Shown here: positions 49,026-60,384 of the stretch, one piece after another | How positions within the stretch are numbered: the stretch's first letter is position 1 | Layout: every line of letters starts with the position of its first letter | From: Przewalskia tangutica | Taxonomy: Eukaryota > Streptophyta > Magnoliopsida > Solanales > Solanaceae | NCBI GenBank assembly: GCA_029844215.1 | Contig: CM056730.1 | Location: forward strand, 54,014,924 to 54,078,923 | Direction: 5' to 3' | DNA: 64,000 nt | The notes under the pieces: generated by a model | Told to the model about the DNA's origin: nothing | What the model saw: only the letters and a program-made list of their open reading frames with translations | The model's database searches: none | Program-made: the position numbers and the translations under genes

Positions 49026-50034
49026 CCATCGAAATTTAGCCGCATACGAGTCGGCCTAGTCAATGGTGCGCAGATAGAAGCAAACTTCTCCACGAACCGC
49101 CAATAGTAACTGCAAGGCCCGTAAAAGCTGCGCACCTGCCGGAGTAGTAGGTCAGGCCAAGTCTCGATCGCTCGATCTTGGTCGTATCCACCGAATACCA
49201 TCAGCCGACAATATGCCCAAGAAAAGTCACCAAGCCAACCAAAACTCACATTTGGAAAACTTGGCGTATAAGCTGGCTGTCTGGAGAACTCTCGGCCAGA
49301 TCCTCAAATGCTCGCATGCTCTCGCTCTGGCGAGAATAAACCAAGATGTCATCAATGAACACTATCACAAGCGTGTCCAAAATGGCTTGAACACTCGGTT
49401 CATCAAATCCATGAATACCGCGAGCAATGGTCAATCCGAAAGACATAACCTCGAACTCATAATGCTCTGCAAGGTCCGAATGCGATCCTAGGGATATCCG
49501 CCTCTCTGACTCGCACCTGATGATAGCCCGATCGCAGATCAATCTTGGAGAACCATCTCGCACTGCCGGCTGGTCGAACAAATCATCAATCACGGGAAGG
49601 GGTATACGTTCTTAATGGTCACCTTGTTCACCTACACGTAATCAACACACATGCGCAGCGTCCGTCCTTCTTCTTCACGAACAATCTGGCGCTCCCGGGA
49701 GAAACACTAGGCACGATGAAGCCGCTTCTCCAAGAAATCTCTCGGTGGTCCTTCAACTCTCTCAACTTCGGCGGTGCCATTACGTATGGCGGAATGGAAA
49801 TAGGCCGAGTGTCCGCAAAGACATCGATACAAAACTCAATCTCCTCTCGGGAGGATACGGGAGGTCGTCGGAAACACATCCGGGAACTCTCGACTCTGGG
49901 CCGATGAAAATCTGGTACCGCACCTCGAGATCATACACCCGAATGAGATGGTAGATATACCCTTCGCACCATCTTCCTAGCCTTGAGGTAGGAAATAAAC
50001 CTACCTCGGCGACCACGGTGTTCCTCCCACTCAA
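49026..50034 (-). pseudogene. pol: E4 reverse transcriptase, frameshifted
   Basis: 49,628-49,879 shows the entry of the domain: SIPPY, then VPSVSPGSA and LFVKKKDG (near 49,661-49,678). 49,246-49,593 in another frame shows IDDLFDQ, YEFEVMSFGLT and FIDDILVYSR; the FIDD at 49,348-49,359 is the (Y/F)xDD catalytic motif. 49,780-50,034 overlaps the protease-RT linker in a further frame. All landmark motifs occur in the right order, so no domain is deleted, but at least three frames are used. This is the most irregular part of E4 and lies in a patch where CAG/CTG sites look corrupted. Confidence 0.85.
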
Positions 50035-50042
50035 TCACCGGC

Positions 50043-50639
50043 TCAGAAGCGGAACCGCACCACTCTCTCCCTGCAGTCTACACTGGCGTAGCAAGAAGCT
50101 AACCAATCCATGCCCATGATCACATCGAAATCAGTCATGTCCAACTCTATCAAGTTGGCTAGGGTCTGACGACTGCATAAAGTCACTGGACAAGCCCTAT
50201 ATACTCGCCGAGCTACCACCGAATCACCCACTGTCGTAGCTACCTCAAAAGGGTCTATGGACACAGGCTCTATCCCTATCCTACTAGCAATAAGGGGAGA
50301 TATATAGGACAGAGTAGAACCCGGATCTATCAAGGCATACACATCACAACCAGAAACTGATAAAGTACCTGTGACGACGTCAGGCGACGCCTCCTGGTCC
50401 TGCCGGCTGGATAAGGCATAAATGCGGTTCTGAGGACCGCTAGAACTGGGACCCGCGCCACGACCTCTGCCGCGACCTGCTGGTCCCTGAGAACCCTGCC
50501 CTCCGGGCGAGTAATCGTAGGAGATGAAAGACCGGCAAAAGACCACTAGGTGACTCCTACCTCTGCGCCGCTTGGTCGGACGGGCTCTCGCAAAGTGACC
50601 ACTGGCCGCAATCGTAACAAACTCGGAGCGGTACCACAA
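50043..50639 (-). pseudogene. pol: E4 aspartic protease with end of gag
   Basis: A 198-codon segment. Residues 13-18 (SGHFAR) are the tail of a degraded CCHC knuckle; the preceding Cys residues are out of frame. Residues about 47-70 are a Gly/Arg/Pro-rich linker. DPGSTLSYIS at 105-114 is the active-site motif (usual D-(T/S/P)-G; Asp codon at 50,325-50,327), and IMGMDWL at 174-180 is the conserved second motif. The frame ends at 50,043, at a boundary to the RT frame. The protease would process the polyprotein. Confidence 0.88.
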
Positions 50640-50805
50640 TTCCGTAATGGGATCTACCGATCGGCCACCTGGGGTGGTCCGTCGGTTATCACCTCTGCTA
50701 CCTCGACGTCCAAGTCACGGGGCCCCGTCGTCCTCGAAGGCGGTGCGAGTACTCGAGCTGGCCGTGGTGCAAATCTAGGCTAACTGCGAGGCCGCCCACC
50801 CCGAG

Positions 50806-51692
50806 CTACCAAAAGACCACGTCTGGCGCCTTCTTCTGCTGCTGCCTGTCAACCCGTCGGCCTCTACGCTCCTCGCATCCAAGTGCATGAGCCTGCATAT
50901 GGGTAATGTCCATGCCTGGCTGGAGAGCTACACCCGCACAAGACTCAGCCATATAATCATCTAGCCCGGTGATGTAGCGGTGCACCATGTCCTCCATATC
51001 TGCTACCAATGCAGGGACATATCGAGCCAACGAATCGAACTCAACATTGTACTCCCTAACTGTGCGCCCTCTCTGTCTCAGCAACAAAAATATGTCGGCC
51101 CGTGCCCTCCTCATCTGCAGAGGCAAGAAGTGAGTGAGAAAAGCCTCCGAGAACTCGTCCCAAGTAGCTGGGGACGCGTGCTCTCCCCGGGATAACTCCC
51201 ACGAATCAAACCAATCGACTGCGGTATCACGCAGCCTATGTGAACCGAAGATCACGGACTCGGTCTCTGAAGCCTTGATCACTCGCATGATCCTCTGTAA
51301 CTGACGGATGAACTCCTGCGGATCATCCTCAGGCCTCGACCCGTAGAACTCTGGCGGGCTACAACTCAGAAAATCCCGTAGCCTCAAACTGTCCGATCTC
51401 GGGTGAACCACGCGGCTGCTTTGGAAGTGGAAGCTGCTGCATCCAGCCTATCCTCATGTCTGGCCACAATCCTGGCCAATAGCTGGGCCATCTCCTTGTA
51501 CCCTAACTCCTCCGCCCCAGGCTGTGGGACAGGAGGTGCGGGTATTGTGGTCTCTGCTGGGGCCGGCGGCGTCATGGAACTCGCCGTCTCGGGTATAGAC
51601 TGGGCCTGAGCCCTCGTGACTCTCGGTGTCCTACTAGCACCTCCCTCGGCTGCCTTGCCCTTCTGGGCCCGGGTTGCCTTACGTGGAGGCAT
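50806..51692 (-). pseudogene. gag: E4 gag, one frameshift
   Basis: ATG at 51,692 opens MPPRKATRAQKGKAAEGGAS, a basic then Pro-rich N-terminus (to 51,384). A shift at about 51,384-51,411 leads into 50,806-51,411, the capsid-like retrotransposon gag domain: PPEFYGSRPEDDPQEFI, VDWFDSWEL, then TWDEFSEAFLTHFLP (residues 83-97). The basic C-terminus CEERRGRRVDRQQQKK follows. Between 50,806 and 50,640 the CCHC region is present but scrambled (GHFAR at the start of the next segment). The start agrees with gag starts in E2, E3 and E5 and lies about 190 bases after the primer site. Gag forms the particle that packages element RNA. Confidence 0.9.
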
Positions 51693-51884
51693 AACTGTTA
51701 CAGAAAAGGAATACGTTAGAGGGGTCCAACTTATAACACAGCTCTAAGGCACGATCTCAGAGTGAGAAGAATGGAAACCAATCCTAAATATCCTATAGCC
51801 TCCTGATTATTGGTGTGGTGCACAACACACCGATAATCAAGACTCTACTAGATACGGTCTGTAGACACTTTCCGAGGATTAACT

Positions 51885-51896
51885 GCTCTGATACCA
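51885..51896 (-). other. E4 primer binding site (initiator tRNA-Met)
   Basis: GCTCTGATACCA on the plus strand is the complement of TGGTATCAGAGC, four bases inside the 5' LTR. It is repeated in each tandem unit (about 56,099-56,110 and 60,369-60,380). Confidence 0.92.
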
Positions 51897-51900
51897 CTTT

Positions 51901-54504
51901 TGTCACGACCCGTTCCAGGGCCCGTGACTGGTGCCTTACCCGGGCACCCAAGTAGTCATACATCAGAGTAATCAGCGGAATATAAAACAAGACATGAAAC
52001 AAATGTAAATTAAGACACAGTTTCTGAGAAAAGTCGCCTTTCGGCATATATATATATAAACCAAAATCTGGCAGTTACATCCCAACTGTACAATAGGACT
52101 ACAGACCTCTAAGGAAGTAAACAACTATGGCGGGACAGGGCCCCGCCATACCCTGAATGTACAAAACTATCTACAACAACAGGGAAATCATACCCAAAAG
52201 TCGAGCCTCCGGAGAAGATGGAGCTCCTAACACCAAAGAAAAGATCCTAAGACTGAGGATCCGCTACCTTCCTTTACTGCGGATGAACGCGGCCCGAGAG
52301 TCGAGACAACAGGTACCAAGTATGTGAAATTGTAAAGTACTTAAATGAAATCATATCATTTTAAAACCAGTTTTACAAATATGTACGAAACAAACAAGGT
52401 AACCGTACATAGTTCCACATCACAAACAAGAGAAATAAGAGGTAAACTGTAACATGTCTCTTTTTAGGCTACGAATGATCGAAGCAAGGCCAATCGCCCA
52501 TAGTATCATTAAGCATGCCTAATCCTGGACTCCCGCAGTCCGCATAGGCCACTCACGTAGGCCCGCATGAGGTATTCCCCACATCGAGGGTAGCTACTCC
52601 TCGGCATCGTCCTGGACTCGTAGTCCGCATGGCCACATAGACCGCATGGCCACAAGGACCGCACACTAACCTGGAACTCTCGTAGCTCCGCATAGGCCCC
52701 CGGGACCCGCATGAGGTATTCTCGAATCATAGTCACACGTTGCTCGAGCTATACCCGCGTTGGAGGCGACTTAACCCCCGGTATCATGTCAAGAGGTGAG
52801 TGATATAATACTAACATAACAGCATATCGTTAAACAACATAAGCACAATAAAAATAACCTCTTTACACAAACGTTTACAAGATACTAACACACATAGCAT
52901 CACAATATATCTACTCAACAAACCATCTTATTATACTTTCCAGAATCAATACAAGTCTTTCATAAACACATAAGTAAACTGTTCCTTTTATCTTTCTTAA
53001 GTCGTTATACCTAACTTCCCATAAAGCTAGTATAACTCTTAAGCTTTTTGTTTTAAAAATAAATATTCTTCTTCTTTCAAAAATGATTTATAATTCTTTT
53101 GAAAGACTTCAAGATTTTTATTATTCAGGCTTAAGTCAAAAGACATTGCCATAAAACTACGTCCAGTTAACACACGTACGTCTACCGTACTATATATATA
53201 TTTTAAAATATCATGCTTAAGAGTATAGGAAGAATCACATACCTCCTCGGCGAAATCCACCTGCCAAGTCGAATATGTCGCGCGCAGAGAATCAACCTAT
53301 AATAGTCAGGTACGTCTATCAATGTCTAGACTACTCTGTAGACTATTCTAAGCAGAGGGTTCTTTATTCTACGGAAATTTGGGCAGACTTCCTACCGTCA
53401 AGCTACACAAGTCTCAGAATACAAATTCTATGTAAGTATAGTTCAATTCTTCTTTATTATACTTCTGGTGTGATTTCAGTTCAATACTCTTTTGTATTAT
53501 CCTTCAGTGTAATTACAGTTCAATTCTCTTCTTTAATATCCTTCTATGTGTTTTATACTTATTTCTATACTTCTACAGTATGTATTCTCCAATTACAATA
53601 GAAGGATAAGATTATTTACCTCGATAAGCCCAATATTATCCAAGTATAAATGTCGATCCTGAGCAAGGTTTAGCTCCTAATCTGAACGCTCCAATCCGCT
53701 CCAAGAAACCCTTAGAAGTTTCTACACAACTTCTACTTACAACTTCAACCAACAATGAAGTTTCTCCTAGGGTTTCGTTTAGTGGCTAAAGGAAGTATAG
53801 TAGTATTTTCCGGACTCTAAGTATAGAGGTAACTTTGGAAATACTACAAGGGATTGGCTAAGGTATTTTTGGGGATAGTAACAACCCTTGGAGAGTATTT
53901 CTACCAAGAGGGGGGGTAGTGTTTCGGCTAGGGCTTCCAAGAGAGGGAAAGAGGTTTCTTGAGACTACAAAGAAGGGGAGGAGAGGGTGTTTGGCTAGGC
54001 TCTTTTGGAGGGGAAGAGAGCTTTGGACGAGAGCTCTTAAGGAGAAGGGGATTTTGAGACTGGGAAGATAATTTGTGGATGAAGAACTTCTTCAACTTAG
54101 GGGGGGTATTTATAGGGCTTTCAGGGCCAAGATGAAGCCAAGTGGTAGGCAAGTGTAAGGTGGAGATTTAGGCAAGTGTCCTTATCCATCTACTACACAA
54201 ATATCCTACCAACTCCTTGACCAAAAACTTAGCACAAAAAACGTGCCAAGGCAAGCCCTTTGCCGTCCACTTGAGGGTGACAAGTGTCACCCTCTCGTTG
54301 GTCCAAAATATTTCATCTCTCGGAAAAATCTGCAAAAATAATAAATGACATAGCGAATTTTCCCTTCGCAAAGTTTGGAAAACGTTTAGTCGGAAACGAT
54401 TCTTTTAGTGTGTTGTACAATATTTTTCGTCCCTAATGCCTAACTAAGGCTAATCTTTTGTACGTACTCCCTACGTACATACTCTGGAATTACGGGGTAT
54501 AACA
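51901..54504 (-). repeat. E4 5' LTR (array unit 1)
   Basis: Starts TGTCACGACCCGTTCCAGGG and ends TACGGGGTATAACA at 54,504; 2,604 bases. Reverse-strand TATA TATTTATA at 54,107-54,114 is flanked by seven G. The perfect palindrome arms GAGGGTGACA/TGTCACCCTC with loop AG are at 54,273-54,294. It is followed by CCATG, the right TSD. Confidence 0.92.
54107..54114 (-). promoter_or_regulatory. TATA box of the E4 5' LTR
   Basis: Minus strand TATAAATA followed by a C run, about 390 bases from the LTR start. Equivalent boxes are at 58,353-58,360 and 62,609-62,616 in the array units. The promoter would drive gag-pol leftwards. Confidence 0.7.
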
Positions 54505-54509
54505 CCATG

Positions 54510-55022
54510 CTTATACGAGGTAAGATGCCGGGGCATGCGGTTATTGTGAGGGTTATGTTATTAGTCCACGGGCCGTTAATCCGTGAAGCTTCGCGGTGAC
54601 GAGCGATCACGGCTTGATTTGTACATGGTTACTGCACACTTTAGATGCTTGTCCTTGTCATTTCGTGTATCGGCTCCGGTAGATAGCTTAAGATACTTGC
54701 CACGGTCATATCTCGTGAGGCGGTAGGCTCGCACGTTAGCTTAAGATACTTGCCTCGGCGATTCGCGTGGTAGTTTGGATCCGGTAGTTGGCATCCGTAC
54801 TTGGCCCGTGAAGTTTTATGACTAACCTTCGGACTGGTAGTTGTCTATTCTACTTGGCCCGATCGGTTCGATGACGTAGGCAGGATCTAGTGTTCAGGTT
54901 CACATATGGGTGTTGTTTTACATCATGTACTGCCGGCAGTGAGGAAGGAGTTCCACGGGCATGATTGATATTGTGGGCGTGAGACCCATAGTTATGTGTG
55001 AGTGATGATTTTGAGGACATGC
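54510..55022 (+). repeat. Fd LTR resumed after E4 (array unit 1)
   Basis: CTTATACGAGGTAAGATGCC continues the LTR interrupted at 35,832. It holds two to three copies of a ~55-bp motif (AGCTTAAGATACTTGCC). A CACGGGCATGATTGATATTG stretch is shared with Fb at about 840. It stops at GACATGC, where Ff begins. A 138-codon minus-strand frame over the equivalent of this stretch in unit 2 reflects the 55-bp repeats and has no recognised domain. Confidence 0.8.
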
Positions 55023-55785
55023 TGTTATACCCCGTAGTTCCGGAGTATGTATATGAGGACGTACGTACGAATGTATACGCCCTAATTAGGGTAAGAATGA
55101 AAGAATTGTTTTCCGACGGAAATTATTCCGAACCTTGTGAACGAAATTTTACGTTTTCAACATTTTTACGATTATGGAATTTTTCCGAGATAAAATATTT
55201 TGGACCAATAGGAGGCGACAAGTGTAACCCTAGATTGGGCCATGTGGACGAAAATGAGTGGACAAGTGGGCAAGACAAGTGGCCAAAAGTCTTGCATGGC
55301 ATTGGCATGGCCTATGTTGACGATTTTTGTGACATTAGTGGGCAAGTCTTGCATGGTCAAGTCTTGCATGGTCTTGCATGGCTTTTGTAAGACAAGTGTG
55401 GAAAGGAACCTACACACATGATCTCTACCTTACACATGTGTTAATCCCAACCCTTGGTTGTGCTATATAAACCCCCTTAGTTGATGAAAATCAGCCACAC
55501 TTAACATATTACAAGACTTGAACAACATTTCCTCTCCCTCCTTCTCTATCTTGATTTCGTCCAACCCCCTCCAACCAAATGTTGTCCAAAAATTCTTAAA
55601 CTTATAAGTGTTCTTCCTTAATGTGTTAGAAAGATTATTAACCAAGAGTTAGACAAGATTTCACACCCCTAGCCTCAAAAACCTTCCCTTGGCCGAGAGT
55701 AGGCAGATTTTCGAAACTGTTTTGGGCAGATTTTTTAGTCATGTTTGGAAGGGAATATCTCCTAGCACATAAGGAGTTTTTGGGC
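55023..55785 (+). repeat. Ff: head of a further LTR type, truncated (unit 1)
   Basis: Begins TGTTATACCCCGTAGTTCC; GAGGACGTACGTACG follows as in other heads; the (G)GAGGCGACAAGTGTAACC block is at about 55,211-55,230; TATA box TATATAA is at 55,464-55,470, then CCCCC. It contains short direct repeats of TCTTGCATGG (about 55,345-55,385). It ends abruptly at the array joint, so only the promoter half of the LTR is present. Confidence 0.83.
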
Positions 55786-55907
55786 GTCATGGAACTCGCC
55801 GTCTCGGGTATAGACTGGGCCTGAGCCCTCGTGACTCTCGGTGTCCTACTAGCACCTCCCTCGGCTGCCTTGCCCTTCTGGGCCCGGGTTGCCTTACGTG
55901 GAGGCAT
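55638..55907 (-). pseudogene. Chimeric frame: gag start fused to antisense Ff LTR (unit 2)
   Basis: ATG at 55,907 opens the same 41-42 residues as E4 gag (MPPRKATRAQKGKAAEGGAS..., ending SSMTP). It then crosses the array joint into about 47 residues from the complement of the Ff LTR, stopping at 55,638. It keeps primer site, leader and LTR promoter upstream, so it could be transcribed from the unit's own LTR. No function is claimed. In unit 3 the gag start is altered by small indels and the frame is lost. Confidence 0.7.
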
Positions 55908-56114
55908 AACTGTTACAGAAAAGGAATACGTTAGAGGGGTCCAACTTATAACACAGCTCTAAGGCACGATCTCAGAGTGAGAAGAATGGAACCAATCCTA
56001 AATATCCTATAGCCTCCTGATTATTGGTGTGGTGCACAACACACCGATAATCAAGACTCTACTAGATACGGTCTGTAGACACTTTCCGAGGATTAACTGC
56101 TCTGATACCACTTT

Positions 56115-58756
56115 TGTCACGACCCGATCCAGGGCCCGTGACTGGTGCCTTACCCGGGCACCCAAGTAGTCATACATCAGAGTAATCAGCGGAATATAAA
56201 AACAAGACATGAAACAAATGTAAATTAAGACACAATTTCTGAGAAAAGTCGCCTTTCGGCATGTATATATATAAACCAAAATCTGGCAGTTACATCTCAA
56301 CTGTACAATAGGACTACAGACCTCTAAGGAAGTAAACAACTATGGCGGGACAGGGCCCCGCCATACCCTGAATGTACAAAACTATCTACAACAACAGGGA
56401 AATCATACCTAAAAGTCGAGCCTCCGGAGAAGATGGAGCTCCTAACACCAAAGAAAAGATCCTAAGACTGAGGATCCGCTACCTGCTTCCCTTTACCTGC
56501 GGCATGAACGCAGCCCCCCGAAGGAGGTCAGTACAACAGATACCAAGTATGTGAAATTGTAAAGTACTTAAATGAAATCATATCATTTTAAAACCAGTTT
56601 TACAAATATGTACGAAACAAACAAGGTAACCGTACATAGTTCCACATCACAAACAAGAGCAATAAGAGGTAAACTGTAACAGGTCTCTTTCTAGGCTACG
56701 AATGATCGAAGCAAGGCCAATCGCCCATAGTATCATTAAGCATGCCTAATCCTGGACTCCCGCAGTCCGCATAGGCCACTCACGTAGGCCCGCATGAGGT
56801 ATTCCCCACATCGAGGGTAGCTACTCCTCGGCATCGTCCTGGACTCGTAGTCCGCATGGCCACATAGACTGTATGGCCACAAGGACCGCACACTAACCTG
56901 GAACTCTCGTAGCTCCGCATAGGCCCCCGGGACCCGCATGAGGTATTCTCGAATCATAGTCACACAGACTGCCTGAGCTATACCCGCGACGGAGGCGACT
57001 TAACCCCCGGTATCATGTCAAGAGGTGAGTGATATAATACTAACATAACAGCTTATCGTTAAACAACATAAGCACAATAAGAATAACCTCTTTACACAAA
57101 CGTTTACAAGATACTAACACACATAGCATCACAATATATCTACTCAACAAACCATCTTATTATACTTTCTAGAATTAATACAAGTCTTTCATAAACACAT
57201 AAGTAAACTGTTCCTTTTATCTTTCTTAAGTCGTTATACCTAACTTCCCATAAAGCTAGTATAACTCTTAAGCTTTTTGTTTTAAAAACAAATATTCTTC
57301 TTCTTTCAAAAATGATTTATAATTCTTTTGAAAGACTTCAAGATTTTTATTATTCAGGCTTAAGTCAAAAGACATTGCCATAAAACTACGTCCAGTTAAC
57401 ACACGTACGTCTACCGTACTATATATATATTTTAAAATATCATGCTTAAGAGTATAGGAAGAATCACATACCTCCTCGGCGAAATCCACCTGCCAAGTCG
57501 AATATGTCGCGCGCAGAGAATCAACCTATAATAGTCAGGTACGTCTATCAATGTCTAGACTACTCTGTAGACTATTCTAAGCAGAGGGTTCTTTATTCTA
57601 CGGAAATTTGGGCAGCACTTCCCTACCCGTCAAGCTACACAAGTCTACTGTAAATACAGTCCTATGTAAGTATAGTTCAATTCTTCTTTATTATACTTCT
57701 GGTGTGATTTCAGTTCAATACTCTTTTGTATTATCCTTCAGTGTAATTACAGTTCAATTCACTTCTTTAATATCCTTCTATGTGTTTTATACTTATTTCT
57801 ATACTTCTACAGTATGTATTCTCCAATTACAATAGAAGGATAAGATTATTTACCTCGATAAGCCCAATATTATCCAAGTATAAATGTCGATCCTGAGCAA
57901 GGTTTAGCTCCTAATCTGAACGCTCCAATCCGCTCCAAGAAACCCTTAGAAGTTTCTACACAACTTCTACTTACAACTTCAACCAACAATGAAGTTTCTC
58001 CTAGGGTTTCGTTTAGTGGCTAAAGGAAGTATAGTAGTATTTTCCGGACTCTAAGTATAGAGGTAACTTTGGAAATACTACAAGGGATTGGCTAAGGTAT
58101 TTTTTGGGGATAGTAACAACCCTTGGAGAGTATTTCTACCAAGAGGGGGGGTAGTGTTTCGGCTAGGGCTTCCAAGAGAGGGGGAAAGAGGTTTGCCGAG
58201 ACTACAAAGAAGGGGGAGGGAGAGGGTGTTTCGGCTAGGCTATTTTGGAGGGTGGGAAAGAGAGCTTTGGACGAGAGCTCGTAAGGGACAAAGCGGGACT
58301 TTGAGACTTGGAAGATAATTTGTGGATGAAGAACTTCTTCATCTTAGGGGGGTATTTATAGGGCTTTCAAGGGCCAAGATGAAGCCAAGTGGTAGGCAAG
58401 TGTAAGGTGGAGATTTAGGCAAGTGTCCTTATCCATCTACTACACAAATATCCTACCAACTCCTTGACCAAAAACTTAGCACAAAAAACGTGCCAAGGCA
58501 AGCCCTTTGTCGCTCACTTGAGGTGACAAGTGTCACCCTCTCGTTGGTCCAAAATATTTCATCTCTCGGAAAAATCTGCAAAAATAATAAATGACATAGC
58601 CGGAATTTTCCCTTCGCAAAGTTTGGAAAACGTTTCGTCGGAAAACGATTCTTTTCGTGTGTTGTGCACAATATTTTTCGTCCCTAATGCCTAACTAAGG
58701 CTAATCTTTTGTACGTACTCCCTCACGTACATACTCTGGAATTACGGGGTATAACA
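56115..58756 (-). repeat. E4-type 5' LTR, array unit 2
   Basis: Starts TGTCACGACCCGATCCAGGG and ends GGGGTATAACA at 58,756; 2,642 bases, intact ends. It retains ACCTGCGGCATGAACGCAG and AAGGAGGTCAGTAC, which are eroded in unit 1 (52,276-52,320). It is followed by CCATGCTTATACCGAGG. Confidence 0.9.
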
Positions 58757-59280
58757 CCATGCTTATACCGAGGTAAGATGCCGGGGCATGCGGTTATTGT
58801 GAGGGTTATGTTATTAGTCCATGGACCGTTAATCCATGAAGCTTGCCGCGGTGACGAGCGATCACGGGCTTGATTTGTACATGTGGTTACAGGCACACTT
58901 TAGATGCTTGTCCTTGTCATTTCTCGTGTATCGGCAGGCTCTGGTAGATAGCTTAAGATACTTGCCACGGTCATATCTCGTGAGGCGGTAGGCTCTGCAC
59001 GTTAGCTTAAGATACTTGCCTCGGCGATTCGTGGTAGTTTGGATCCGTAGTTGCATCCGCACTTGGCGTGAAGTTTTATGACTAACCTTGGACCGGTAGT
59101 TGTCTATTCTACTTGGCCCGATCGGTTCGATGGCGAGGCAGGATCTAGTGTTCAGGTTCACATATGGGTGTTGTTTTACATCATGTACTGCCGACAGTGA
59201 GGAAGGAGTTCCACGGGCATGATTGATATTGTGGGCGTGAGACCCATAGTTATGTGTGAGTGATGATTTGGAGGACATGC
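58757..59280 (+). repeat. Fd piece, array unit 2
   Basis: Copy of 54,505-55,022 (starts with CCATG). It includes the ~55-bp AGCTTAAGATACTTGCC repeats. Non-coding. Confidence 0.82.
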
Positions 59281-60059
59281 TGTTATACCCCGTAGTTCCG
59301 GAGTATGTATATGAGGACGTGCGTGCGAATGTATACGCCTCTAATTAGGGTAAGAATGAAAGAATTGTTTTCCAATGGAAATTATTAGAACCTTGTGAAC
59401 GAAATTTTACGTTTTCAACATTTTTACGATTATGGAATTTTTCCGAGAGATAAAATATTTTGGACCAATAGGAGGGCGACAAGTGTAACCCCTAGATTGG
59501 GCCATGTGGACGAAAATGAGTGGACAAGTGGGCAAGACAAGTGGCCAAAAGTCTTGCATGGCATTGGCATGGCCTATGTTGGACGATTTTTGTGACATTA
59601 GTGGGCAAGTCTTGCATGGTCAAGTCTTGCATGGTCTTGCATGGCTTTTGTAAGACAAGTGTGGAAAGGAACCTACACACATGATCTCTACCTTACACAT
59701 GTGTTAATCCCAACCCTTGGTTGTGCTATATAAACCCCCTTAGTTGATGAAAATCAGCCACACTTAACATATTACAAGACTTGAAAAACATTTCCTCTCC
59801 CTCCTTCTCTATCTTGATTTCGTCCAACCCCCCCACCCCCCCTCCCCTAACCAAATGTTGTCCAAAAATTCTTAAACTTATAAGTGTTCTTCCTTAATGT
59901 GTTAGAAAGATTATTAACCAAGAGTTAGACCAGATTTCACACCCTAGCCTCAAAACCTTCCCTAGGCCGAGAGTAGGCAGATTTTCGAAACTGTTTTGGG
60001 CAGATTTTTTAGTCATGTTTGGAAGGGAATATCTCCTAGCACATAAGGAGTTTTTGGGC
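59281..60059 (+). repeat. Ff LTR head, array unit 2
   Basis: Copy of 55,023-55,785. TATATAA at 59,727-59,733. The C run near 59,828-59,846 is longer than in unit 1. It ends at the same joint. Confidence 0.83.
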
Positions 60060-60384
60060 GTCATGGAACTCGCCGTCTCGGGTATAGACTGGGCCTGAGC
60101 CCTCGTGACTCTCGGTGTCCTACTAGCACCTCCCGCGACTGCCTTGCCACGGGCGGGTTGCCTTTACGTGGAGGCATAATCGCACGAGAAAGGAATACGT
60201 TAGAGGGGTCCAACTTATAACACAGCTCTAAGGCACGATCTCAGAGTGAGAAGAATGGAAACCAATCCTAAATATCCTATAGCCTCCTGATTATTGGTGT
60301 GGTGCACAACACACCGATAATCAAGACTCTACTAGATACGGTCTGTAGACACTTTCCGAGGATTAACTGCTCTGATACCACTTT
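60060..60384 (-). pseudogene. gag start, leader and primer site, array unit 3
   Basis: Complement of the gag beginning as in unit 2, but with changes (CCTCCCGCGACTGCCTTGCC; CCTTTACGTGGAGGCAT) that shift the frame. The primer-site complement GCTCTGATACCA is intact at about 60,369-60,380. Confidence 0.75.

Larger units (their letters stand above)
35833..54504 (-). mobile_element. E4: Tekay/Del-like chromovirus with all pol domains, minus strand, TSD CCATG
   Basis: Plus-strand order: 3' LTR (35,833-37,426 and 45,890-46,922, split by E5), purine tract, then chromodomain, integrase, RNase H, RT, protease and gag (47,062-51,692), primer site (51,885), and 5' LTR (51,901-54,504). CCATG flanks both ends (35,828-35,832 and 54,505-54,509). 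Net of E5 it is about 10.2 kb with LTRs near 2.6 kb. It is the only element here with every domain needed for copy-and-paste movement, and shares ends, primer site and pre-PPT hairpin with the pol-less elements. Domain pieces lie in different frames, so as written it is inactive; some frameshifts may be sequencing error. Lineage call from chromodomain and LTR length. Confidence 0.92.

Noticed and set aside
51901..54504. Treating each E4-type LTR at 51,901, 56,115 and 60,385 as an independent solo LTR insertion
   Set aside because: All three have the same right flank (CCATGCTTATAC) and the same left context (gag start and primer site), so they are copies of one insertion made by tandem duplication.
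58862..59278. 138-codon minus frame with repeated RGKYLKL motifs
   Set aside because: It derives from ~55-bp repeats in the Fd LTR piece; the frame is not kept in units 1 and 3.
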